From Hirudinaria manillensis (taxonomy: Eukaryota; Annelida; Clitellata; Hirudinida; Hirudinidae), in assembly GCA_034509925.1 (NCBI GenBank), contig CM067530.1, positions 310,001-374,000 of the forward strand: 64,000 nucleotides of DNA, given 5' to 3'. Below, in pieces: positions 38,499 through 48,900 of this stretch. Within the stretch, counting starts at the first letter, position 1. Every line of letters starts with the position of its first letter. The translations under genes were made by a program, and so were the position numbers. Below the pieces are notes generated by a model, which was not told where the DNA came from, ran no database searches, and worked only from the letters and a program-made list of their open reading frames with translations.

Positions 38499-39948
38499 AG
38501 AGTTTAAAAAGCTAATATGGTGACCGAATCCTTGAACATTAATAAAAAAGACTAGTCGCCCCTACCTCAAAACTTATAGTAATTATATTAAATTTGTCAA
38601 TATTTACAAAATATCGACATAGTGATTATATCTAGGTCGTTGCCATCATATGGTCTTGACACATGAGGTCAAAATTTTATTACTCCGGGCGGGTTTTGTT
38701 TGCCTGTCCGGAAGGCATCTGCCGACCTTGGCGACTTATTTTGTTTAAGATATTCCATCCTATTTTGTTTTTTTTATTATAAGTTCATTTTTACATTTTT
38801 TTTTTTAAATTAATTTATTATGATATGTTTCTTATTTACTCCTTGGAACTCCGACAGGGATTCTTCAAACGTTTCGGCCTTTTGAATCTCCTTACGTTTT
38901 CGGGGGGCTTGCCGCATCCGGTGATTAGCCAGATGTGCCTGACGGCTTTATCCTTCTGGACTCAACATTTACCACCGGCTATGATATGCACTCGTTGGTC
39001 TTGCTATGCCGGTCACCGCTGCCTGGACTGGAATGACTGCGAAAGCTCTTATTGGCTTCTATATGTCTCACTCTCCTTGCATTCTTCCTGCAAACTTCTA
39101 TGCGTGACTCTCTTTGGCCTCCACAATATTGATTGAAATTCTTGGACAAGCTTTCTGGCAGAGATCTTCAGAGGATTGGCCCCCTTGACGAGTGCTTCGG
39201 TCCGGAATCCTGACAATTCTCAGGGGCTGGGCCGCATCCGATGACAAAGCGGATGTCCTGCCAGATTGTTTCTTCCAAAACATCAACTTTCCTCGTAACA
39301 ACTTGCCTTTTATTATCTCAACATGTCTATACGTCTTGGACGTAACATCTCGATAAATGCAACAACACACCCTTTTCGTTCCTTCGTTTCGCGAATGACT
39401 TTGTTTTTGTTTCTTTATCTTTTTAATTTTCTCCCTCGAAATAGAGATCTTTGTGGTGTGTTTCTGTTTGAAATTACGAGGATTACTAATTTAGTGCCTT
39501 ACATTTCTCTTTTTAAAAAAACAAGCTGGCAAGTTTAATTTTTATTTTAATTTATTTTTGTTTGTTTGTTTGTTTGTTTGTTTATTTATTTATTATTATT
39601 ATTTAGATGGAATTAAGTCGATGTTCATCATTGTTTTCGCTTTCAATCGTTTCCAATTTGTTCTTATTTTTTGAAATCTCACGAGTCGTAGAAAAGGATG
39701 CCTTGAAATTCCAAGACAAAATTTTGTAGACATTTCGTTGTTTCTGTTGTTGCTTTTTCTATACAAAAGAACTATTGGTCCTTGAGTTTAATTGCACTTA
39801 AATTAAAATCCTAACTTGTCTGGTTGGTCAGTTGGTCGGTCGGTTGGTTGTCTGTAACAAGGTATGGGATAGTTTCGGTGCTTCTGGAAAAGGTTATAAA
39901 TGTAGTTGGATTGGGTTGGGGTCTCATAACCACAATCCTCGTTGACTA
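38499..39948. other. intergenic with possible repeat remnant
   Basis: AATAAA at 38541-38546 probably ends TTC27. A GC-richer segment at about 38860-39250 contains two related 45-bp stretches, each with the core GCCGCATCCGRTGA (near 38911 and 39229), suggesting a decayed repeat; no protein family was recognised. A (TTTG)n/(TTTA)n run occupies about 39556-39604. Confidence 0.4.
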
Positions 39949-40360
39949 TGATATTCAGAATGTCTGTTAAGATATTAGTTTTCAGGTTCAATATAATAAT
40001 GTTTTCATGCCTAGAAAATTAAGATCTGCTAACTGTAGATCTTAAAGAAGTTTGATATTCGAAATCTCAGTCAGATATTCGTAGCCAGGCTCATTATAAT
40101 AATGTTTAGATCCTAAGAAGCGATATTCTATTTAATTTGAAAAAGTTTCATATTGGGAATATCAGTTTACATATTCGTGTCCATGGTTAATGTAATAAAG
40201 TTTTCATACTGAAAGAAGAAATATTAATTGATTAACTGTAGATATTAAAAAAGTTTGATATTCGGAATGTCAATCAGATATTCGTAGCCAGGTTCACTGT
40301 AATGATGTTTCCATTCTAAGAGAAGCATATACGACACTTGTAGCATAAAGAAGTTTGATG
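39949..40360. repeat. degenerate tandem repeat, about four units of 100 bp
   Basis: Units start near 39949, 40050, 40148 and 40255. Each opens with a variant of TTTGATATTCGGAATNTCAGTC, then AGATATTCGTAGCCAGGTTCA, an AATAATGTTTNCAT segment, and an AGAAG/TAGATCTTAAAGAAG end. Identity between units is partial, so the array is old. No open frame runs through it. Confidence 0.7.
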
Positions 40361-40771
40361 GTAGTGATTTAACGAATCTGAATTTTTTTAATTCAATAAA
40401 TTTAACAATTGTTTCTTAAAAAACTATAAAACCCCAAGTGTATAAATATTCCTAATTGTTTATTTTTGGTTTATTTGATGTTCTTATAATCACAAAATGT
40501 TTTTGATTATATATTTTTAGAATTAAGTTTCAGTAGATATATCAACTTTATATATACAACGTTTATGCTATTATGTTTGAAGTTAAATATTTGTTGTATG
40601 TTTATATAAGCTTACATATATATCATTTTAATTTGGGGGGCGGGGTCTATCATTGTTTACCTGAATATCTTAATTTCATAAATCTTACTGCGATCACCCT
40701 AGCGTGTTGTGATGCAATCGCGTTTCCGATGAAGATCGTGTTTTCTGGGTTTGTCCATAGAGTTTTTAAAA

Positions 40772-41101
40772 ATGGGTAAGAAATCAAAAAAGGTTAATAA
40801 GGACGAGGAATACCGGATGAAGCGCGAGAGGAACAACGTTTCCGTCAGAAAAAGCAGAGAGAAGAAACGCCAGAACGCTCTTATCGTGGAACAAAAAGTA
40901 CAGGATCTCACCAAGGAAAACTCAGCTCTTGAAGAGAGGGTATCTTTGCTGACGAAAGAAATAAACTTGCTAAAGGAGCTGCTTTTGGCTAGAGCTAAAT
41001 CTTCGGATAATTCTCTCAGCCATTCTGAATCCACAGCCACGAACTCTAAAGGAGAAACTGATTGTGATCTTGACAATTTGATGGATAACGACCTCACTTA
41101 A
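40772..41101 (+). CDS. CEBPG: C/EBP-gamma-like bZIP transcription factor
   Basis: Single-exon gene, 330 nt, 109 aa. ATG at 40772 begins MGKKSKKVNKDEEYRMKRER; the same frame is open upstream but without an earlier ATG. The basic region RMKRERNNVSVRKSREKKR keeps the C/EBP pattern RxxRxxNNxAVxxSR, with Val-Ser in place of Met-Ala. A leucine zipper follows (VQDLTKENSALEERVSLL, continuing to KELLL). The protein has almost nothing but the bZIP, as in C/EBP-gamma, a nuclear dimerisation partner lacking an activation domain. The tail is Ser/Asp-rich (LDNLMDNDLT). The gene faces the SLC52A gene tail-to-tail, with about 500 bp between stops. Confidence 0.9.
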   Translation: MGKKSKKVNKDEEYRMKRERNNVSVRKSREKKRQNALIVEQKVQDLTKENSALEERVSLLTKEINLLKELLLARAKSSDNSLSHSESTATNSKGETDCDLDNLMDNDLT

Positions 41102-41186
41102 TTGCTTTTAAAGCTTTATTTGATACATGTTCTGCGTTGTGGTGTCATTCACCAGATTGTTTTTAAAGTTGTAAATATTTGCATTT

Positions 41187-41192
41187 AATAAA
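41187..41192 (+). terminator. poly(A) signal, bZIP gene
   Basis: AATAAA 85 nt after the bZIP stop. A TTTATT at 41239-41244 (AATAAA on the minus strand) could serve the convergent SLC52A transcript, implying overlapping 3' ends. Confidence 0.55.
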
Positions 41193-41605
41193 GCCTGAAA
41201 TTTGCCTCTGGTTTATAGTAGTAAACATTTACTACATATTTATTTACTTATGTAACGAGATGGCCAGAATTTTACAATTTTATGACATGCTAAAAGGGTG
41301 ATGCCTTATCCAGGTTGGATTGGTATTAAGGTATTAAAGCAGACCTAAACCTCCAGAGTGGCAAATACTTAACACAAACTCCAGTAACTCTAAAACGCTT
41401 TTAATGTTTCCTAATTAACAGTTCATCAGCCCATTGTTGCCATTGTTAGGCATTTGAGCTGAAGTTATAATTCAAGAGCAAAGTATCCTACACAAAATGA
41501 AAAAGCTGTTATCAACAACAATACTTTCACAGGGACTTTCCAAAGCAACTCAGTTGTGTCATTTGAAATGTTTAGCATCACGTTAGTCATAATGATAAGT
41601 TGGCC

Positions 41606-43072
41606 TCATTTGAGACCTTGGCATGGCTTGATGCTTGTGAAGAGTTTTGTCCAATTGACCAAAATGAAGCCTAACATGGCCCCAAGGAATGAGCCAACTT
41701 GAGTGATTCCACCACACCATAAGAGGGCTCTACGCCCCCCAAATGAGTGAAGTACAGAAGCCACAGAAACTCTCACAAAGGAGAAACAAGCAGACATCAC
41801 CAAGCATGTCACAACCTAAATGTAACAAACAATTTGGCATCAGTTTATGTCGTCATGAATTAGTCATAAATTGTAGCTCACCACAAGAATTGATCCAAAT
41901 ATACTATTCTGCAGCAATGGAGTTGGGCTTTGGAGAGCTAGCACAAAATGAAAAGAGACTATCAAGAGTCCAACCGATGTTAGGCTTGCAATAACTTTTT
42001 CATTGGGCCTAGGAAGGAACATAGTGGACAAGGACGAAAGTGCCCCAACTACTGAGGACAAACGAACAGCAAGACTGTAGACGACGTTGCCATATGGAAG
42101 ACAGGTGTAAGACTGAATGGATGGTATTAGACCATTTGTTGCAGCATTGAGAAGGGCCACCATCGTCAAATAGAAAACCAGTTTGCAGGAGAATTGTCTC
42201 ATTGAAGGAGTCTCCGATTCTGTTTCAAGCAATTCTTTGCTGCTCTTGATTTCTTTTAGTTGGTCTTGATCTTCACTTCCTTCTTTGATGGTATAAACCT
42301 TGCTACTCAGGCTCAGGTTAACTTTTACAATTTGGAAGCTGCGTAGCTTTGTGTAATTCAGGCAATAAAATGACACCAAACTTGCCACCAATAAACAGCA
42401 AATAAAAATTAAATAAACTTGAATGGAGAATTTTGGCAGGGGATATTCAGGAACCAATTTAAACTGTGTGGGGCAATCTGCAGCAATGCACGACTCGTTT
42501 ACGGGTTCAGTCATGTTTACACACTTTGGTTCCCCACCCAACCCTTGGGCCAGGCCGGTAAGCCCAGGAATGAGTCCAGAAAGTCCATTACCCAAATAAT
42601 AAGCTGATAAGTAGTGAACTGAATATCGAGCCATGTATGGTAAAAATACGACAGAAGACAAGCAGCTGCAGATGCCACTAATGCACAACAATATTAGCAT
42701 GGGAATGCTTCTACTTTCTCCACCAACAACAATTGTTGAATCCCAGAAAAATGACATTAAAAACATTGAAACAATTTCAGTCAAAATGATGATAAAAGTC
42801 AAGACAATATCTTTTGAGGATGTTACATTATTTGAGTTATTCCTTTTTAATGATGAAACTTTTGAAATTATTGAATATAAAGCTGGGCCAACATTGGCTA
42901 GTTGGATAACAAGAGCCATGTAAGAAGGAAGATTCCATCTCTCTGGCAATTTATTGACCATCAAAGGTAATTCCACCCATAAACCGACAATATCTATCCA
43001 TGAAGAAATGGCAAAAATTGCTATTAAAATGTAGACAATAATCGATACATCAGGCAATTTGAAACAAGCCAT
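41606..43072 (-). CDS. SLC52A: riboflavin transporter, SLC52A family
   Basis: Two exons, 43072-41882 and 41815-41606; 1401 nt, 466 aa (human SLC52A3 469). The first ATG in the open frame gives MACFKLPDVSIIVYILIAIF, the first membrane segment. Family landmarks are SSWIDIVGLWVELPLMVNKL, PERWNLPSYM, QLANVGPALYS, FLPYMARYSVHYLSAYYLGN, GLSGLIPGLTGLAQG, NGLIPSIQSYTCLPYGNVVY and, in exon 2, LLWCGGITQVGSFLGAMLGF. About ten to eleven hydrophobic helices are visible, with a charged cytosolic loop in the middle (KEGSEDQDQLKEIKSSKELL). The protein imports riboflavin at the plasma membrane. It is divergently paired with TMEM222. Confidence 0.95.
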
Positions 43073-43392
43073 TGCACCAACTATCAAATGTATGTAAAAT
43101 TTGCTACTAAGCTGTTAACTAGACAAAAAAAAATAGGATACTAAAACTATCAAAAAATGCCACTATTTCGCTTCCGAAGACTGCTCTGGCCACCCGCCTC
43201 TACCACAACGATGAAAACTTCGCCCTCAGACACGCCGCCCAATCCAAAATATCACCATAGCACATATAATAATAATAGCAGACGAGTGGGTGATATAAAG
43301 TTATTTTTATTTATTACGGTGTTAATATTAAACAAATAAATTACAACAAAAACAAGTTGCATACTTTACTAGAAAAACGACACCTTTAATAA
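43073..43392. promoter_or_regulatory. putative bidirectional promoter, SLC52A / TMEM222
   Basis: Only 320 bp separates the start codons of two divergent genes, so both promoters must lie here or overlap the first exons. The middle has CCGCCTCTACC and CACGCCGCCC patches in otherwise AT-rich DNA; no TATA-box arrangement is convincing. Confidence 0.45.
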
Positions 43393-45283
43393 ATGATCCA
43401 TCGACAGTCATCGCATGTTTTCTTTTTGGATTTTTGGCTGATGCCTTCGCCGATGAGTGACTCCAGCTTGTCGCCGATGTCCAAAGACAGCATGTCGCCA
43501 CATGGCTTTTACGCAAATGATAGGATCGATAAAGAGAAACATTTGTATCCACACTCCATTGTCTGGACTCCCATACCACTATTGACGTGCGTCGTTTATG
43601 TATTAGAGAGTAGAGATTGATTTTTGATTATTGGGTTTGTCGTTGCTTGGAATTGAGTGTTCAGAAATGTTTACAACCGTTTTATACTTAAGTTTGCATG
43701 CCATTCAGATGGATCTTTCCATGTATTGGTCATATGGGGATCTGCACCACGAGTGGCATCATAAGAGATTTTGCTGGGCCATACTACGTCTCTGTGGGTT
43801 ATTTTTTTCGTGTTTAAAACAAGTTAGATTTAAGAATACTATTCTTTGATTCCAAATACTTATTAATGTCAAGCTATTATGTTGTGATGAGAGTAATCAG
43901 TATTGGCAGTATTTATAGGATCTGGGTTGACTAATTAAAAAACTTCCAAAGTTGGAGAAAAGCATAGTCTTACCCTAATTCTTATAAAATTGCAGTTGTT
44001 TTTTCAAATATTGCTAATTACAAAATTTACCTAAATTTATTGTCTTTTCTAGAAATGTTTTATAGCATCGGAACCCACATTCAATTTTGTTTTGACCTAT
44101 GCATTGGCACAAGTACAAACTAAGTCCAACAAATACAAGTGTTTTAGGCAAACAATGTAAAAAGTATAAACTTTTAAACAATATTATCACTGCATTTTAC
44201 TGTTATGTCTAAGAATAAAAGCTATTAACATTATAAAACACTGTTGTGGCTGTTACCATTATTTATAAACTATTAGAATTAAAACATTAAATTAAAAAGT
44301 GAAAATGCCTCACATTTAATTTCAAACTGAAATATGAAGATGTTTTGGGTATAAAAGTGCAGGAATGTTATTCCAACAAAAATAACCTAAATCTAGGAAG
44401 AATTTTGTGATATCACTGAAAATTCATAAATAGTAAGATGACATAATGAACAAAATTCAATAATTTGAAATTCACAATTAGCAAAAAAAATATAAGTGAC
44501 CTTAAGATTTATATTATAAGTCAGGTGTAGCTGGGTCATAGGTTAAGATGCTGAGGTCACTTATGAAGCCTTTTTAAAAATAAGATTTATATATCTATAT
44601 TATTAAACAATAATATTAATTATTATGAATATAGTTGAATTCTAATGTTGAAGGAAAATCATATGGCTTTTGGAAATCCCACCAAGTGAGTTACTTATCA
44701 TACAGTTATTATTAGCAAGTATCGTGTCCCTTGAGACTTACATTATTAGGTATTGGCAAATGGACTTGTCAAAGGTTCCAGGATCGAAGGATGAATGGGA
44801 TAAGGGTGTCCACGAGGCTTCAGAAATTTATAAAGGACGCATGGTTGGTCAGGATGCATGGTCTGGATGCATGGTCAGGATGCATGGTCTGGATGCATGG
44901 TCTGGATGCATGGTCAGGATGCATGGTCTGGATAGTTAAGTGCCTGATTGTGATGAAATTATAAGTCAACTTTTTGATAATTTGACAGCACAATTTAATT
45001 TGTGACAACTGCCATTCGCACGTGGCATGTGCCCTCAACAAGATGAAATACGATGGATCGTCGTCGTGGAATATGGTGAACGTACTCTTCCACTTTCTGC
45101 TCAGATGCAAATATGTCAGGTATGTTCACTCGTCTCATTGGTTTGCGAGACATAAGTTTCACATTGTTTATAATTTGCAATTATTTCAGTTTTGTTGGTT
45201 TCCTCAAGACCTGGCTGCCCTTCCTAATCATTGCAGGAGTGACATTAACCCTGATTCTCATTTTTTCATTGAAAGATGCTTGA
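43393..45283 (+). CDS. TMEM222: TMEM222 homologue
   Basis: Six exons: 43393-43586, 43709-43793, 44654-44685, 44750-44843, 44989-45119, 45190-45283; 630 nt, 209 aa (human 208). Diagnostic blocks are YPHSIVWTPIPLLTWIFPCI, GHMGICTTSGIIRDFAGPYY, ENHMAFGNPTKYWQMD, VHEASEIYKGRM, HNLICDNCHSHVACALNKM, WNMVNVLFHFLLRCKYVSF and LKTWLPFLIIAGVTLTLILI. This is the conserved DUF778 fold with hydrophobic segments at both ends; function is not well established. ATG 43393 gives the human length, but 43441 is also possible. Exon 4 ends with the weak donor GTTGGT, and a 13-bp minisatellite starts right at that junction. Confidence 0.95.
44840..44934 (+). repeat. 13-bp minisatellite at the TMEM222 exon 4 donor
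   Basis: Seven units of CATGGTCWGGATG; the first (44840-44856) has a 4-bp insertion and spans the exon 4/intron border (CATG|GTTGGT). Units start at 44857, 44870, 44883, 44896, 44909 and 44922. Each unit again contains ATG followed by GT. Confidence 0.9.
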
Positions 45284-45941
45284 GACCATGTAGTGAAATC
45301 TCAAAGATTGTTACAATTTTAAAAAATTTATTAAACATCGTTTATATAACCACCTTCGTCTTTCATGCTTAAAACTCAAAATTTTTTACATATCACACAA
45401 GAAAGCCATCCATGACGAATAATTAATATTTATGAAAACATGGAGGACATATTTTATTTTACCGGCTTCTGGTGGCCCATCTTTTGAAACAATAAATGTT
45501 ATCATCGTTTTATCACATTAGATATTTCAAAGATTTTTCATTTTGTTTCATGGGAAGATATTTTAAGCATTTATGACTGAAAAAATGAAGATGTAGAATC
45601 ACTTTAAAAATTCTTAAGGCACGAATGAAACTGGTTCAATATTAACATCCAAAAATCAGATCAAATCATAAAGATCTCAGAATAATGTCTCAAAAATCCA
45701 ATAAAATAAATTAAAATTTCAACACAGTGATAAGATGCACTGGAATGTATAGAAAATAGTTGCAGAAAAAAGGCACCAAAACTCAAGTGCGGTGGTTTTC
45801 AAAGAGCGGCGGATATGTAGCAGACGAGGTGGGTGTCATGGAATGACCTATAATTGTTAACAATAAATCATCACACAGGGTGAGGCAAAGGAAAAAAAAC
45901 AGATAAAATGATAAGGTGAAAACATTAAAAGTAAACTAGAA
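45284..45941. other. convergent 3' UTR region, TMEM222 / furin
   Basis: No gene is supported. AATAAA at 45491-45496 suits TMEM222; TTTATT at 45453-45458 could serve the leftward furin transcript, so the two 3' UTRs may overlap. Confidence 0.45.
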
Positions 45942-48900
45942 TCAACTGTCACTGAGCAAGGGCTCAGTCTGTTCAGTTAGCTTAGATTTCCTTTTGTTGT
46001 ACCAGTTTAAAGTGCCTGCAATGGCAATGGAGATGAAGATGGATGCGATTGTCACCGATGCAAACACTGCACTGAGGACATAAACGTCCGGACGCGAAGC
46101 CTCTGCAAATAAAGTGTTGATCAGAATTAATTTGTCTCTAACTAATAACGTGAATTGAGGGTCATTCACCTCTAATCTCTAAGCACTGGTTGTCTTTATG
46201 GAGTTGCAATTCCTTCGGGCAAGAGGTGCATTGACTTTTTCCAGGTCCGGAGCAAAAACCGCAAGTGAAGTGACATGGAAGGCACATGGACACGTTAAGA
46301 ATTTCATACGAATCAAAAGAGTTTGAAGTCACGTTGAGGAGACCATGGGATGGATAGTAAAAGATTGGACAGCTCTTGATGCAAGAATCACTGAGATAGT
46401 ATTCATCTTCCGAGCACATTTCTATGAAAATATTATAAAATATAATGTCCACTTGCATATTGAAGGACCAAAATGTACACACTCAAACATGTACATCTTT
46501 TGTTATGTAAGGGTAATTAGATTTTATAACTAATACTTGCTTTCATAGTCTTTGAGGGCCCGTGGGATTTCTGAATCAGTTATAGGATCAGTTGGTGTTC
46601 CATGTAACACTAAGGTCCAATTTCTTAAAGTTCCTAGATTTAAATCACCAATTGAAAACAATCCTTCATTAGAATATCAAACAAACTTTGCAGAAAGTGT
46701 TTAAATACCTGAGCATTGGTTACAAGTGACAATCAACTTCCAAGTTCCACGTGGATTTTCACCCCAATGATGGGTGGACATGAAAGGCCAGTTGTTGAAA
46801 CCTTCATTGGATCCATCTTTGTTTCTTTTAGTGACAAGATCTGATTTTGTTCCATTGGGTGAAATGAGGAATATTTCGGTTCTGCCTCTGTTGGTGGATG
46901 ATAAGGTCACAAATGATTGGACATGCTCCAGATAGTTTATCTCTTCATCGCTTCCCAGGCAGCCATCCACTTCCAACTCCACTTCAGTGATGTTTCCTTG
47001 CCCTACATTTCTGTCAAAGAAATTAAAATTATTCGTGTTATTTATTGTAATTAACCAAATAGCTTGAATTAATCCACATCTAAGAAATAAGACTAGATTC
47101 TAATAAATTTGTTAGCTTTGCAAAAAATAATGTAAAAGAAAATTATAAACAAACATTGGTTGAAATTCAGCTGAGACTGTACACGTTCTTTTAGCTGGAA
47201 CCCTTCTCCAGAATCTGGCATTTTCCACAAGTTTCCCTGCATCAATGACTCCAAATCCAAATCTGTGACTCACTAAGGAAGTTTAAAATTAGTCAGAAAA
47301 AAAAATGTATGTGGGTCCCGCTTAAAAAAAATGCCAAACCAGGTCTTCCGGCTCCATTGATGATCCAATCACCCTCTTGAAGATTGGCCTTTTTTGATGA
47401 CATTACAATGAGATGTTGTACATCTCTCCAAGTGAGGTGTGGACTGTAATTGGAAGGGATTCACGACAATAATTCAAACTTCACAATCCACCCAAACTTA
47501 CTTGACTTGCAGTGCAAGAGCGATCACTCCAGCGGCCAAAGGAGCACTTGCAGATGTACCTGAATGTGTGGATGTGCACAAATCATGTAGGTCTGTAGTC
47601 ACCTGTATCCAGATTAATCAATAAATTACAAATAATTCTGGTATTTGTTCAGATTATTTCTAAATCCATCATATTATTTACATAATTTTGAGAATGTTGA
47701 TTCACTCAAAGAAATTAATTTAAAATGTATCACTTAAATTCTTTTAAAATCAATGTGTGGATGTGCCAACTTTTCACCAATATCAATCAAAAACATTTTT
47801 CCAAAAGGTTTCTCACAATCTGTCTGTCGTTAGCAAATCCACTGCTATAAGTTGTTGCTAAGGTTGAAGAACACTTTTCAGAGTAGTATGGACTCAGTCC
47901 ATTCTCAGATGCACTACTGATGGAGATGGTGTAAATGAGACTTGCATAACCATCACAGTTGCAGTTATCATTGTCTCTGCCTCCGTTTCCAGACGCCCAG
48001 ACGAAAATAGAACCTAGTCCTCGTCTGCCCTAAATTGAAAATAAATGTCAACAACTCGTTCATTCGCTGTCAGAGTAAAATAATAATTGCTGCAAAGATA
48101 AACACGCAAATATTTGTTCGATCGATGAACATTGATCCGCTTAAACACTGCTCGTTGAAATGTTACGTGACAACTAAGCAAAAGAAATTTCTTTTTGTCA
48201 GAAAATGTTGCCAGTAAATCTCATTAGTTGGAACCATTGCACTTTTTAAACTCTGATTTGAGCCACATTTTAATTATTTTAAGAATTAAATGCTCCTGAT
48301 TGATCAGAACTTTATGGAGTAGAAAATAATTCAAATCCAGTTTTTCAAAATTTAAATGTCTATCAAAACAATTATAACAATAATAATAATAATTCTTATT
48401 ATAATAATAATAATTATATATATAAATTTATAATATATTATAAAAATTAAATTAAAATAATTATATTTAAATATTATTATTATTAATTTGTTATTATCGC
48501 AAACACAAAAGCACAAAAGTTTCCATCTTGACATGCATTTGTAATGACTCATAAAAATGAGATATTAAGCTATTTACAACATATATTCAGAATAACAAAT
48601 TGAAATATATATATTTTATAAATTTAAATATATATTTCAATCCTCGTGTGGAGACCAAAATCAAGGGTCCAAGTCGGGATTTGAACGCGGAGACCGTGGA
48701 CCTCCCGAGGAGGATCGAGGACTCCGTCGGACGGATCGACGGGGACTTGCAATGCGACCGACCGACCGATTGCCCTACAAAATCCATTTAATTAGACTCA
48801 CTTCTCGAATGGCCTTCTCGAAAGCCATGACTGCCAACTTCCCGGGTCCGTCGAGCGTCGTCCCGTCGTCCGTGGGTCCCCAGGAGGCGCTGTAAATGTC

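Noticed and set aside
38840..39370. Open frames on both strands around a GC-richer patch
   Set aside because: No recognisable transposase or RT motif; two related 45-bp stretches hint at a decayed repeat, but nothing firmer can be said.
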